Made by a program: the position numbers and the translations under genes. Positions 29,999 to 41,492 of a DNA stretch of 64,000 nt are shown here, piece by piece; the stretch's first letter is position 1, and every line of letters begins with the position of its first letter. Below the pieces are notes generated by a model. That model ran no database searches and was not told the DNA's origin. It saw only the letters and a program-made list of their open reading frames with translations. This DNA comes from Tridacna crocea. Lineage: Eukaryota > Mollusca > Bivalvia > Cardiida > Cardiidae. The stretch covers positions 10,257,501-10,321,500 of the forward strand of contig OX031072.1 of NCBI GenBank assembly GCA_943736015.1. The letters run 5' to 3'.

Positions 29999-30226
29999 TT
30001 AACCCTTAACCAAACAATCCCTGGTTTTTACGACCCTGAGATATAAGCCTTCTGAAAACATTTTGGGAAAAGGAGAAAATGCTGGTAACCAGCATTTTCT
30101 TCTTTTCCCAAAATGTTTCCACCCTCCTGGAAACAGTATTTGGTTTTAGAGTTACATCAATTTTGTCATCTGCAAATGCTTTCAATTTTGACCAGTACCA
30201 AATTTCGTTGTTTGGTAAAGGGTTAA
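29999..30226 (+). mobile_element. TTAA palindromic MITE, TTTT-arm variant
   Basis: Arms AAAACATTTTGGG and CCCAAAATGTTT, a matched G-to-T / C-to-A pair. Confidence 0.88.
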
Positions 30227-30359
30227 AACACTGTGCCCAAAACCACATGTAGACTGCCATAATGGGTAACATTGTCGTGCATCTATCTTACTATGAGTCA
30301 TACTTTGGCAAAGAGGGGGCTTAATGCATCCCTTAGATCCATGGTACCAAGCTAGCTGT

Positions 30360-30600
30360 CAAATATATATGGATCCATTACAACAACTTCTGTTTACCCA
30401 TATTCTGCTAAAAAAAAAACTATAATGAAATTTTCAATTAACAGTAAAAACCTAACTATTGCTACATGTATTTCAAAGTTATGCTTTGAATAATAACATT
30501 TCCTTGTTATTTCCTCTGTGCTGTCTGATCTTGATCTACACTGTCCACAAAATGTCAGTGAGTCGTGTTTAGCTGCCTAAGGGTTAACAAATGACTTAAT
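30360..30600. repeat. GATCAGACTGCAC repeat nested in a GAGCCATGCTCT repeat
   Basis: Longer copy including the common left part ACCCATATTCTGCTAAA and right end AGCTGCCTAAGGGTTAAC. It interrupts a GAGCCATGCTCT-family element (30290-30727). Confidence 0.55.
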
Positions 30601-30727
30601 CATGAGGTAGACTGTTCCTAATATGCACAGAAAATTGACTAATGGCGAAAATTTTCAGTCTGCACCGGCTGCCCTGAGCCTATACTTTACACAGATGCAT
30701 TTAACCCCCTTTTTATAGAGCATGACT

Positions 30728-31296
30728 CAATATATAGAATCACCAAATAGTCCACGAAAAGGAATATACTCTAACATATCCGTTGCCTGGGTGTGCCTAT
30801 GGGCGATTGGTAGCAAATATAGGTAGCAACCCTTGTAAATTTGTGTCGTAAATGGACAGGTGAAAAGACTTGTAGTGGCTCGCAGATTCAACATGTCCAC
30901 ACTTTTTAAAACCAATCGCAATTCACTACAAGAAAACAAGTTAGCAGGTCAAAATCAAAACTTTAACTGTTTTTTTTTTTTTTTTTATAAGAAAAATTCA
31001 AAAAAATCCAAATCAGCTGTAGTGCTGAACGTAAAGGTGCGAACTGTACGTGGTACGAAAGGCGTTATCTAAGGAGGTCAAATAAAGTTCACAAACCCCG
31101 GGTACCAGTTTCGCGCTATATTCTTGTTGCTCAATTATGTAAACAAAATCGATTTTACATAAAAGAATAATTCACAACCGGTCAAAGACCCAGCTTGCCA
31201 CTCTGGTCACATTTCCCTACATGTGATTGTACTGGAGTTGGATAGAGGTACGTGAAATTTGTATTTGTGAATTATTTCATTTTGCAGAATTAATAG
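30728..31296. other. Unique intergenic stretch
   Basis: No repeat family member and no exon recognised. It ends at the target duplication of the 95-bp palindrome. Confidence 0.4.
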
Positions 31297-31304
31297 GGTG
31301 CCTT

Positions 31305-31399
31305 CACTGGCGCTCGATCTTAATTTAGTATCGTTGTGTGTATATAATCTAATAGATTATATACACACAACGATACTAAATTAAGATCGAGCGCCAGTG
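31305..31399. mobile_element. 95-bp perfect palindrome with 8-bp target duplication
   Basis: Arms 31305-31351 and 31353-31399 (47 bp each) are exact reverse complements around a single central base. The direct repeat GGTGCCTT flanks it (31297-31304, 31400-31407). The outer end is CACTGGCGCTCGATC. The 8-bp duplication fits hAT-type or other 8-bp transposases; no coding sequence is present. Confidence 0.85.
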
Positions 31400-31609
31400 G
31401 GTGCCTTTTTGTGTCTCTCTGAGTCTCGACATGTTTTTCCCTTATACAGCCTTGTGGTGAATTTTTTTCGAACACAAATGTTATTGTCTTGAGGAATCAC
31501 TGTCAGGAAATTCTACGCAAAAACTTCGCATTATTGTCATCAATATTTTTTTTTATTTTTTAATGAGCTGCAGTAAATTTCCTCCTAAACTAAAGAGCAT
31601 ATACATGCT

Positions 31610-32399
31610 TACCTTCAGTCTGAAGGTGTCTGCTCCGATGCTATTTTTGTGACTGGTCTTCGCTAACACCTTCAGTCCAGCCATTCATTGAACCCGCATG
31701 GAAAAAATATGATTTTACCCGCATCTTTTCGAACGTCTCAATTCGACAAAAATTCCAATGACAGCTAATAAAATGGGTATGGATCGTTAGATAAATGATT
31801 AATCTTTAAGAGCACACAAAATATGCTGCAAAATACTAATTAAATCAATGGGAATTTACCTTTTTCCCAACGTAAATAAATCCAGCATAATTTGTAAACA
31901 ACTAACACGGCGACTTCTGTTAGTCAGGCATGCGCACTCAACGGAATTTGAAATTTGTACAGTCTGGTTCCCTAACCCTACACAGCCAAGTTCGATCAAG
32001 GTGCGTTTATTTACAGCAAAATTCGCAACTAAACCATCCTGTAGCGTGTCAGAGATACTGCGATTTCTGCCGAGACATGCGCATTGAAAAGATAACCATG
32101 TTTTGATTTCTGGTGAAGTAGGTCAACGATTATTTACGTTGAAAAGTACAGATTTGCACAAAGGTAAGAGTTGGATATTAACTAACATCAGTTTTTTTTG
32201 TAAAGATTAATCATTTATCTAACAATCCATGCTCATTTTAGTAGTTGTCATTTGAAATTCTGTCGCATAGAGCCGTTCGAAAAGATGCGGGTAAAATCGT
32301 ATATTTTCCAGAAGCCTTGAATGAATGGCTGGACTGAAGGTGTTAGCGAAGACCAGTCACAAAAATAGCATCGGAGCAGACGCCTTCAGACTGAAGGTA
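31610..32399. mobile_element. 790-bp long-TIR DNA element with 9-bp target duplication
   Basis: Inverted arms of about 200 bp start TACCTTCAGTCTGAAGG and end CAGACTGAAGGTA, with a nested inverted copy of ACCTTCAGTC/GACTGAAGGT within each arm. ATACATGCT flanks both sides (31601-31609 and 32400-32408). Long TIRs plus a 9-bp duplication suggest a Mutator-like non-autonomous element. The internal ORF at 31848-32087 shows no recognisable domain. Confidence 0.8.
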
Positions 32400-32736
32400 A
32401 TACATGCTCAGAGGTTATATGACTAAGTGTTCCCTTGCTATCTATAGAATCTCTGAAATGATATCCGAGCAACTCCCAAATCAGCAGTGCATGCACTACT
32501 GCTGTAGAGTATCTGAATGAATAGTACCACATTACAATTTACATGACTTGGCCTAATGCTTCAAGAACACTGAGGGAAAGGGGTGGACAAATCAGTTGAG
32601 ATACATTGAAAATGCCTCTTTTGCTTATCTGTTTTTAATGTTTTTTTTGTTTTTTATCGCTTTTTCCCTATGGCTTTCTTTGTGTCTCTATTGATATTTT
32701 GAATTCCGCAGGTCTAGGTAAAACGTTGTGAAGGTT

Positions 32737-32863
32737 ATGATCATGGCAAGAAAAAGAGTCCTGATAGTTGGCGCTGGAGCTGCAGGAACTGCCGCTGTAT
32801 ACAGCTTATGTAAGAATCCTGATAAATTTGAGGTCCACATCTGGGAAAGATGCAAGGTGCCAG
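32737..32863 (+). CDS. FAD oxidoreductase coding exon 1
   Basis: Encodes the GAGAAG dinucleotide-binding loop and ends CKVPG before the donor GTAATT, phase 1. The in-frame GTG at 32728 is not needed as a start because two ATGs follow. Confidence 0.82.
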
Positions 32864-35800
32864 GTAATTTAATTTGTGTTTCACTTGGCCCGGCTTCAAA
32901 AATAGTTATGACGCTTAATAGTTCATTTGGTCCCATTAAGGGCTTGAAACCAGAGAAAAACTAGTTCGAATTCTCAGTAGGGCCTATTTATTTTTTTGTG
33001 AAAGAACGATGATGATTGATGATGTCATGGTGACAGGGCACATTCCTCTTCCACTACTTATCATTTATTTTTTGGACAGTTACTATATATGAGAAAGCAG
33101 CCACTGGCTGTAATAGGAAAAGAAACCCTAGGAAAACTGTGGATAGTTGCACTGGTTGTCAAAACTTGAGGACTGGGTGGGAAGAGTTAGCTGGTATTGC
33201 TAAATCAATGATACTGGCTTTCTTGATTATTTAGCAAAAAAGAGTAACTATGTATAAACTAATTCAAACATATTCTAAATATGCGGCTGCTACACATGAT
33301 TTACAGTGCTGCCGAATACACTGTTACGTGTACCACACAATCCAAAACGGTAGCAACCCCGAGGAGTAAGGTTCTTGAAAACATTGTCGGAAAAGTAGAC
33401 TGCTGGTAACCAGCATTTTCTCCTTTTTCCACAAAGTTTTCTTTCCTATCAAGGACAAGTTATTTGAACCACATCTAACGTATAGTCTGCAAGTGCTTCC
33501 GGTTTTGGAAAAGTGGAAAAAATTTTCATGTGTTAAAGGATTCATGTGTAAAAATTTATCAATTTACCACATGCTTCTACAATGGTCTTCTTCTGTGTGG
33601 CGTAGGTGGGGTTGCCTGTACAGCTGACATATCCAAACAGCGTGGAACATTTGTCAACTATGGGGTTCAGGGAGGTACACCAACCTACAGAAACATGATG
33701 AATCTCATTCATGAACACGGCTTTGAAACATCCCCTGTACACATGATGATTTCATTTGGAAAAGATAAAACAGCTTGGACTAACTATTCTGGCTCAGACC
33801 TGACCGATAGGCTTCGTAAGGATATTGCCAGGTTTGAAGGCACTTTGAAGTTCATTAATAGACTGGAAGCTATTTTCATATTTTTGCCCATTTCCAAAGT
33901 TCTGAAATGGTTTGGCTACTCTGAGGAGTTCATGTATCACATGGTGTTTCCTCTAACAGCATTGTTCTTTGGAACAGGAAACCAAACTCCAAATGTCTCT
34001 GCTGCAATTGTTGCTCGTGTTTTTCTCGATGATGACCTTAGACTCTTTGATTATGATACAGAAAGATTATTGAGTCAAACTCCTGAAATGTTTGCATTTC
34101 CTAATCTAGAAGAAATGTATGAGGTAATCATAAAGAAATCTGGAGCTGTGTTCAATAGAAACAGACCCCTACAGAAAGTTGACAGAGTTGGCGGGAAGGT
34201 TTATGTCACAGATGGGAATGGTGAAACAGAGGTATTTGATGAGATTGTGTTTGCTTGTGATGCTGAAACTGCTCTGAAAACCCTGGAGAAGCCTTCTTTT
34301 ATGGAACAGCAAGTGCTGGGAAATGTACGCTACTTTAATGACCTCATAGTCACACACGATGATGAAGAGTACATGAGAGAACACTATGAACTGCATAAGG
34401 ATATTGATCAATATTTGGTCAGAACTGACAAAAAGGATTTCTCCAAAATAGAAATGTCTTTTGATTTATCAAACTATCAGAAGCAGTTAAAAGCAATTAA
34501 AGATGAGCAACAGCATGTTTTTCAGACCATTTTCTTGGATGACCAGTGTATGGACAAATGGACATATAAGAAAATCAAGCCAGATAAAATCATGTTAGAG
34601 CACTGGTGGAGGCAGTTTTCTCATACATGGCGTCATTTTGCATTTTCAGTTCCAGTTATGCGATATATTCAAGGTCATCAGAACACATATTACTGTGGAT
34701 CATATACACTCGTCAACACACATGAAGCTGCTGTCATGTCAGGCCTTGCGGCAGCATACAGACTTGGAGCTCCGTACCCATTTGATCATGACAAATTAGC
34801 TCAGAAGCAGTTCAACAACTATTTAATGGTCATCCATGGAAAACCTAGAAAATATGGCTTGAATGTAGATACAGTGAAGGCAGGGTTTCTTGGCTTCTTC
34901 ATGGCCATCTTTGCGCTGGTGTCACTCTTTGCTCGAGTCCTTGTAGACTGGTGGACACATGATTCCAAACCATTGTGAGTAACAGTTTCTCTTTTGATGC
35001 ATTTATCATCCCTTTATCGGGTTAAACCCATGTTTAGACAACTTGAAAGAGAGTGCATTTTCTCCTTATCTTTTACAAAGATTGCTCTTCTTTCAATAAA
35101 GAGCTGTCTTTCAGTCTTAACTTCTGCTGTCTAGAAACCATATAATGACTTAATTTTTACCAAAACAACAGAATTTTAGACTGGTCCAAATTAACATAAC
35201 ACAAAAATAGAAAGGGTGGAAAACCTGGTGGGAAATGGAGAAAATGCTAATAACCAGCATTTTCTCCTTTTCTCACAATGTTTTCAAAAGGCTTCTATCT
35301 CAGGTTTGTAAAAACCAGGGATTGTTTAGTACATGTACAGGGTAAAGATACAGTTTTGAAATGCTGATGAAAATTGACGGCAAAAGCGTTTTTCAATGAA
35401 TACAATACTATGGTGAGTACTTTTGCAGTGTTGGGTTTTTTTTTGTTTTAATCAGTCAAGTATTATGATAATGATATTTCAAAAAATAACTATTTGGTGC
35501 CTCCGAAGTTTGCAGTCATTTACTTATTAGACATGCAATAAGCTTACTGGACATTTTCATTCAAGAAAATGACCATGATAATTGCAATGTCATTGTTCCT
35601 TTTTATCTACAGTGATTCAGCAAAACGGTCATCATCATTGAAGATCTAAGATCAGACTGCACATTTTGTGCCTACTTGATCTAAACTGGCCACAAAAGAT
35701 ACCATGAAAGTGAAAGAATGAATAGCTACTTATGTTGCAGTAGAATTATAAATGCAAAGAATAGTATAGAAAAGGGAGCAATTTCAAAGAACTCTAATTT

Positions 35801-36230
35801 GCCCACAATTAACTCCTTCAGACACAATCCCAACTTTTTGACAACCCTGGAGTTCAGGGCTTTTGAAAACATTGTTGGAAAAGGAGAAAATGCTGGTAAC
35901 CAGCATTTTCTCCTTTTCCCACAATGTTTTCTTCCCTGTCACAGACAATTTTCATCATATAAGTCACATTCAAAAAACATTCACAATCCACGAACTAAAT
36001 ATAGATTGAATAATGCGATCAGTCAATGAAATGATAGAAAACCTTGCGGAAAAAAGGAGAAAATGTTGGATACCAGCATTTCTTCCTTTCTCGAATGTTT
36101 TCCAAAACCTTCCTCAAGGTCATCAAAATTGGGAACCATCAGTGAAGGGTTATCATGATTAGTGTTTATTTACAGGAAAGGTTATGGGAAGTCTGTGTAC
36201 AATGGCTTAGAGGGATGGAAAAGCTTATGA
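32737..36230 (+). CDS. Membrane-anchored FAD-dependent amine-oxidase-like oxidoreductase
   Basis: Exons 32737-32863, 33606-34974 and 36176-36230 give 516 residues. The N-terminus is a Rossmann FAD/NAD-binding motif, RVLIVGAGAAGTAAVYSL (GxGxxG at about 12-17), followed by HIWER, whose Glu would bind the ribose. The C-terminal part has the second FAD-contact block of amine-oxidase-like flavoproteins (YYCGSYTLVNTHEAAVMSG then AAAYRLGAPYPF). Overall it resembles predicted NAD/FAD-binding proteins of the COG2907/amino-oxidase class. A hydrophobic stretch at about 468-490 (GFLGFFMAIFALVSLFARVL) suggests a C-terminal membrane anchor. Substrate unknown; I do not recognise a named animal orthologue. 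The start could be the ATG at 32737 or 32743. A splice acceptor at about 32710 suggests a non-coding first exon. Confidence 0.85.
33322..33543 (+). mobile_element. TTAA MITE in FAD gene intron 1
   Basis: GTACCACACAATCC start; left arm partly deleted (GTAGACTGCTGGTAACC). Confidence 0.65.
33606..34974 (+). CDS. FAD oxidoreductase coding exon 2
   Basis: Acceptor TGTGGCGTAG. The join restores K-V-P-G-G-V-A-C-T-A-D, as expected for a flavoprotein with a GG after the first FAD loop. The exon holds almost the whole enzyme. It reads into a TGA at 34976, but that TGA is part of a strong donor, GTGAGT at 34975-34980. Confidence 0.88.
35150..35347 (-). mobile_element. TTAA palindromic MITE in FAD gene last intron
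   Basis: TTAATTTTTACCAAAAC start; left flank shortened by about 25 bp. Confidence 0.7.
35809..35970 (+). mobile_element. TTAA MITE, right end replaced
   Basis: Perfect centre; changes to unrelated sequence after TCACATTC. Confidence 0.65.
36176..36230 (+). CDS. FAD oxidoreductase short terminal exon
   Basis: Acceptor GTGTTTATTTACAG at 36162-36175. In the frame left by the donor at 34975 it reads KGYGKSVYNGLEGWKSL and then TGA at 36228-36230. It supplies an 18-19 residue cytosolic-type tail after the membrane segment. Supported by matching splice phase and signals, not by homology. Confidence 0.6.
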
Positions 36231-36530
36231 GAGCAGGGATAAGATGGTGATGAATGTCATTCAAACAGCCACATTGAACTGAACTAGAAGTGCATGGAAA
36301 AACTGAACATAAATCTGCCTGCTGATGGCCCTTGCTGCTTCGTGTTTTTATTCTTCAAATGAAAAAAACAATTGTGTCAAAAGGAGAATAAGATTGATTC
36401 AAGCAATTCTTTGTCATTGTTTGATATTTTCTCAAATATTCATCTTTATAATGTTTATATACTAAGGTTGGCAGATAGACTCTGCATGTTGCTCTGATTG
36501 TCCAACTGCAGATGGATGAAGAAATGGCCA

Positions 36531-36762
36531 GACTTTACCAAATGAAAAGACATAAGATAAGATCAAATTAAAGTATTTGCAGATAACAAATGTTGCTTAA
36601 AATGTTCCTTTTCACACACTGATCTCTGTCTCTGGTAAGGAAAATATTGTAGAAGAAGGAGAAATTGCTGGTTTCCAGCATTTCTCCTTTATGCACAATG
36701 TTTTCAATAGCCATTTTTTTTTTAGGGTTGTTAAAAGCTGAGACTGTTTGGTAAAGGGTTAA
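36531..36762 (-). mobile_element. TTAA palindromic MITE
   Basis: Aged; centre GAAATTGCTGGTTTCCAGC is still symmetric. Confidence 0.75.
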
Positions 36763-36944
36763 CAGCAATGCATGGTCAGTTTTTCATTCATGGACTAGTA
36801 TGCTTACTTTTGATGAAGAATGCAATGTTATAACATCTAGTTGAAACCTCTTGAAACCATTTTTGGAAACACAGTATTTGCTTGTACGAATCAATTAGTT
36901 CCTTTCTTACAGTGTTTCTAAATCTGTTATTTGCAGTTGAGATG

Positions 36945-37134
36945 CAAGAAAAGAGGCACTGGCAGATGACGAAATAAATGTGACAAAGATAATAGAAATT
37001 TGATTATGGATAGCTAGAAAACATTGTGGGAAGAGAAGAAAATGCTTGTTACCAGCATTTTCTCGTTTTCCTACAATTTTCAAGAACTCTCTTGCAGAGT
37101 CTTTAAAAGTCTGGATTGTGTGGTAAAGAGTTAA
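36945..37134 (-). mobile_element. TTAA MITE, left end decayed
   Basis: Centre GGAGAAAATGCTTGTTACC-like; ends TGGTAAAGAGTTAA. Confidence 0.65.
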
Positions 37135-37271
37135 CAACCCAGAGGAAAAAAACTTTTAGAAACATTATGGTAAAAGGCGAGTATGCTGGTTAATCAGGAC
37201 TTGTTCCTGTTCCCACAATATTTTCTGCCCTGTTAAAACACAATATCATTTTACGGCCCAAACCAGTGCTT

Positions 37272-37499
37272 TTAACCCTTTACCACGCAATGACAACTTT
37301 TGACGATCCTGAGGTAAAAGCCTTTTGAAAACATTGTGGGAAAAGGAGAAAATGTTTGTGACAAGCATTTTCTCCTTTTCCCACAATGTTTTCTACCCTT
37401 TGAAAATCAAATGTCAATTTTGAGTCGCATTTATTTTGTCGTCTGCAATTGCTCTGAATTTGGACTAGTCCAAAATTTCCTCATGTGGTAAAGAGTTAA
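37272..37499 (+). mobile_element. TTAA palindromic MITE
   Basis: Complete; centre AATGTTTGTGACAAGCATT. Confidence 0.88.
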
Positions 37500-37523
37500 G
37501 TTATACAAGTCAATATTTTCTTG

Positions 37524-37732
37524 TTAACTCTTTACCAAATAACAAAATTGTAGACTGGTCCAAATTGAAAGCACTTGCAGACAACAAAATAGATAAAACT
37601 CTGTAACTAAAATTTGTTTTCATCAGGGTTGGAAACATTGTGGGAAAAGGAGATAATGCTGGTTTCCCACACTGTTTTCAAAAGGCTCTTATCTTGGGGT
37701 CTTAAAAGCCAGGGATTGTTTGGGAAAGGGTT
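37524..37732 (-). mobile_element. TTAA MITE, right arm partly deleted
   Basis: GGAGATAATGCTGGTTTCCC centre; 25 bp after the previous copy. Confidence 0.7.
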
Positions 37733-38537
37733 GTGCAACCAAATGCTTTTTGTGTATGCTTTTGCTGATAATACTCACATTGTCTTTTATACTGATGATA
37801 GACGTCTATATTCGCAGTGTTCTGCCACAGATCTTTCCGAGGGGGGAAATAAGTCCCCAGACCTTGGAGGAATGGGGGGTCACTATCAAAACATATGAGG
37901 CAACAGGCTCTGAAGCCTAGAACTAAGAGTGGATTAAATGTTAAAGGAACAGAGTCCCGTCTGTGTACCTTACTGAATGAGTCTGACAGGAGCACAGTTT
38001 CACCTGAATGCCCTACATTAGGACATTTTCCAAAATCATTCAGGCAGTGTCTCTCAGCTGAATGAATTCGAATGAAACTGGGTCCCACCTGTGTGTTAAT
38101 CAATGGAATAGTGCCCTGGAATCTTCACATTAGCAGAACACTGATTTTTTTTTTTGATAAAATTATAATTACATTTACATAAATGTATATATAACAATAA
38201 GAAGATTGTACTGGATGTATTTTTCTTACATTGCCTGTGATATTTATCTTTGTATTTTTGTCATTTTGAATTTACTAATGGGAAATTACCATAATCATGT
38301 TATTGTGTATCCTAGACATTTTCATTAGGACCAAATTAAGATGAAATGACAAAACTAAATATTTGACTTACTTGAAAGCAATTGCAGACAAGCCAAAGAA
38401 AAATTTAATGGAAACTTTTTAATCAAAGAAATTAGTCTTTAATTCTTTACAAAACAACAACAACAACAAGAAAGCGGACGACGAGTTAAATTTGGTGAAA
38501 TGATGTGGATTGACCGTAAAAGGGTAGTAAGTATTTT

Positions 38538-39671
38538 TAGCTCCACTGGCCAAAGGCCAGCGGGCTTATGTCATTGCCCATTGTCCGTCGTGTGTCCATC
38601 CGTCCGTCTGTGCTTGCGTGCGTCCGTGCGTGCGTTAACTTTTATTTCAAACATCTTCTTCTCTGAAACTACCCATCCAATTTTGATGAAACTTCACAGA
38701 AATGATCCTGCCATGATCCTCTTCAGAATTCCTTGAAAGAATTTTATTCTTTTAAAAACTCTGGTTGCCATGGCAACAAAACTGAAAAATATTGAAAATT
38801 TTTAAAAATCTTCTTCTCTGAAACCATAAGGCCTAGGGCTACCAAATTTGGCATGTAGCTTTATCTGGTGGACCTCTACCAAGTTCCTTCAAATAATAGC
38901 CCTGGGGTCAAAATTGGCTCCACCCCGGGGGTCACAAGTTTTATATGGGCTTATATAGGGAAAACTTTAAAATCCTTCTGGTACCTAGCCATAGAGCCTA
39001 GGGCTACCAAATTTGGCATGTAGCTTTATCTAGTAAACCTCTACCCAGAGTGCCCAAATGATAGCCCAGAGGTCAAATTTGGCCCGGCCCCAGGGGTCAC
39101 AAGTTTTATATGAGCTTATATAGTGAAAACTTTAAAAAACTTCTCGTACCAAGCCATAAGGCCTAGGGCTACTAAATTTTGCATGTAGCTTTATCTAGTG
39201 GGCCTCTACCAGGAGGGCCCAAATTATAGCCTTAGGGTCAAGTTTGTCCCCACACCAGGGGTCACAAGTTTTACACGGGCTTTTGTGGTGAAAACTTTCT
39301 AAGTCATCTTGTTACTAACCAAAATAAAGACTAGGACCACTAAATTTAGCCTTGTCTCATGGATTTTATGTTTTACAGGGCCTTTTATTGAGAAAACTTT
39401 GAAAATCTTCTTGTTTATAACCACACATTCTAGACCTGTATTATTTAGTATGGGGCTTTATCTTGTAGACCTCCACCGGTATCAAGTAATTATAGCTTTG
39501 TGGTCAAAATTGGATTTGCCCAGGGGTCACAACTTTTTTGTAGGTTTTTATGGAAAAAAATTGTATGCCCTCAAGTTTGAAACCAGTTGGCCAAATAACG
39601 TAATGTTTGGCTTGTAGTGTTTTTACGAATGAGCCAGTGGAGCGATACAGGGCCATGATGGCCCTATTGTT
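38538..39671 (+). mobile_element. Helentron/pearl-like element, AGCTCCACTGG family, copy 1
   Basis: Begins TTAGCTCCACTGGCC and ends GCCAGTGGAGCGATACAGGG followed by a hairpin AGGGCC-ATGAT-GGCCCT and ATTGTT. It contains a GTCCGTCC-rich start, GTTGCCATGGCAAC (about 38766-38779), and about four tandem units of 160-170 bp, each with CCTAGGGCTAC and GGGGTCACAAGTTTTA. Confidence 0.7.
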
Positions 39672-39900
39672 TGAAATGGTGAAACTGCTGGTTATCGGCA
39701 TTTTCCACTTATCCCACAATGTTAACAAATGCCCCTTTCGTTAAAACACAGAATTTAGTGATAAAAGTTAAACATACTGGGAAATGGAGATAATGTTGGT
39801 TACCAACACTTTTGAAAACATTTTTGGAAAAGGAGAGGAAACAATGGTAATTGATTTTTTTATCCTTTTTTCACAGTGGTTGAAAGGCTTTCTTCCTGAA
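39672..39900. mobile_element. Two TTAA MITE fragments
   Basis: Pieces around GAAACTGCTGGTTATCGGC (39680s) and GATAATGTTGGTTACCAAC (39790s), following the helentron-like element. Confidence 0.45.
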
Positions 39901-40012
39901 GGTACTGGAAACATAGTTTTGTTCACCAAGTACCTGGGTGCTCCAGCCCTCATTATGCTAAGTAACACATCACTTAACCCTTTACCAGACTACACAAAAT
40001 TCAAGCCTTGTC

Positions 40013-40241
40013 TTAACTCATTACCAAACGACAAAATTTTAGACTTGTCCAAATCGAAAGCATTTGCAGACGACAAAATAAAAGTGACTGAAAATTTGAA
40101 ATTTGTTTTGTGAAGGGTAGAAAACATTGTGGGAAAAGGAGAAAATGCTGGTTACCAGCATTTTCTCCTTTTTCCACAATGTTTTCAAAAGGCTTCTTTC
40201 TCAGGGGCGTCAAAAGTAGGGATTGTGTGGTAATGGGTTAA
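40013..40241 (-). mobile_element. TTAA palindromic MITE
   Basis: Complete; a stub of another copy (TTAACCCTTTACCAGAC) precedes it at 39974. Confidence 0.9.
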
Positions 40242-41402
40242 TTGAAAGCATTTGCAGATGATAATTTCAGTGTGGATCAAATGGTTTAATTTTTAACTCT
40301 TCTGGCTTTCAGCCAGCAGAGCTTATGTCATGGCATGGTTTCCGTCGTCTGTCCGTCCGTCCATCCGTCTGTCCATCCGTTACTCTTTTTCTTGTTTACG
40401 CGATAAAGTCTGTATTTGTTGCCCGATTTTCGTGAAACTTGCACAGTTTGTGTATCTCATCAATAGCTTCAACCCTATTGATTTTGAGAAAAATCCAACA
40501 AACAGTATGGGAAAAGGAGCCATTTCAATTTGAAAATTTCAAATTCTTGTTTATGCGATAAAGTCTGTATTTGTGGCCTGATTTTCATGAAACTTGCACA
40601 GTGTATTTATCTCATCAATAGCTTCAACCCTATTGATTTTGAAAAAAAATCCAACAAACAGTATGGGAAAAGTAGCCATTTCAAGTTGGAAATTTCAAAT
40701 TCTTGTTTACGTGATAAAGTCTGCATTTGTTGCCTGATTTTCGTGAAACTTGCACAGTTTGTTTATCTCATCAATAGCTTCAACTCTATTGATTTTGAGA
40801 AAAATCCAACAAACAGTATGGAAAAAGTAGCCATTTCAAGTTGAAAATTTCTAATTCTTGTTTATGCAATAGAGTCTGCATTTGTGGCCAGATTTTCATG
40901 AAAATCACACAGTTTCTTATCAGTAGCTTCAACCCTATTGATTTTGAGAAAAATCCAACAAACAGAATGGGAAAAGTAGCCATTTCAATTTGAAAATTTT
41001 AAATTCTTGTTTACGGGATAAAGTATGCATTTGTAATTAGATTTTTGTGAAACTTGCACAGTTTGTTTATCTCACCAATAGCTTCAACCCTTTCTATTTT
41101 GAAATAAATCCAACAAATATTTTGGGAAAAGAAACCATTTCAAGTTAAAATTTACCAATTCTTGTTTTCGTGACAAAGTATGCATTTCTTGACAGATCTT
41201 CATGAAAAAAGGAAAATTGAATTCTCTGCTATTAGAGCGTATTCAGGCCCTTCAGGGCCTTCTAGTTCTTTGATAGGGTAGAAAGCATTGTGGGGAAAGG
41301 AGAAAATGCTTGCTACCAGCATTTTCTTCTTTTTCCAAAATGTTTTCAGAAGGCTTCTTTTCCAGGAGAGTCAAAAGTCAGCATTGTGTTGTAAAGGGTT
41401 AA
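40242..41402 (-). mobile_element. TTAA MITE split by a helentron-like element (copy A)
   Basis: Left piece to 40294, right piece 41266-41402. The unsplit counterpart is 44655-44837. Confidence 0.8.
40295..41265 (+). mobile_element. Helentron/pearl-like element with 155-bp tandem units
   Basis: Starts AACTCTTCTGGCTTTCAGCC and ends with hairpin AGGCCCT-TC-AGGGCCT then TCTAG. Five to six tandem units of about 155 bp, each with TTCTTGTTTACG and GCTTCAACCCTATTGATTTTG. It interrupts a MITE that is intact in the duplicated segment (44655-44837), which shows insertion in a T-run without target duplication. Confidence 0.7.
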
Positions 41403-41492
41403 ATATGGATCCACACAATTTATTTTGTTCAACAACCAACCAAGTTATGAGGAAGACTAGTCCTTAGACATGCAGAAACTTGACCATTTGCA

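Larger units (their letters stand above)
34975..36175 (+). other. Last intron of the FAD oxidoreductase gene
   Basis: Holds a minus-oriented TTAA MITE (35150-35347), a fragment of the GATCAGACTGCAC repeat (about 35638-35695), and two damaged MITE pieces (35809-35970, 36010-36153). Confidence 0.55.
36231..38537. other. Intergenic region after the FAD gene
   Basis: MITEs and MITE fragments only (including 37141-37256); no coding signal. The minus ORF 37702-38103 has no recognisable domain. Confidence 0.45.

Noticed and set aside
33530..33605. Start of the FAD oxidoreductase at the head of the long ORF at 33530.
   Set aside because: The first 25 codons are intron; the true N-terminal FAD motif lies in the exon at 32737-32863 and joins in phase.
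38500..38736. ORFs with LTFISNIFFSE and HPILMKLHRNDPA peptides (also 49621-49921).
   Set aside because: Both are frames through the 5' part of the same helentron-like element; no homology to proteins.
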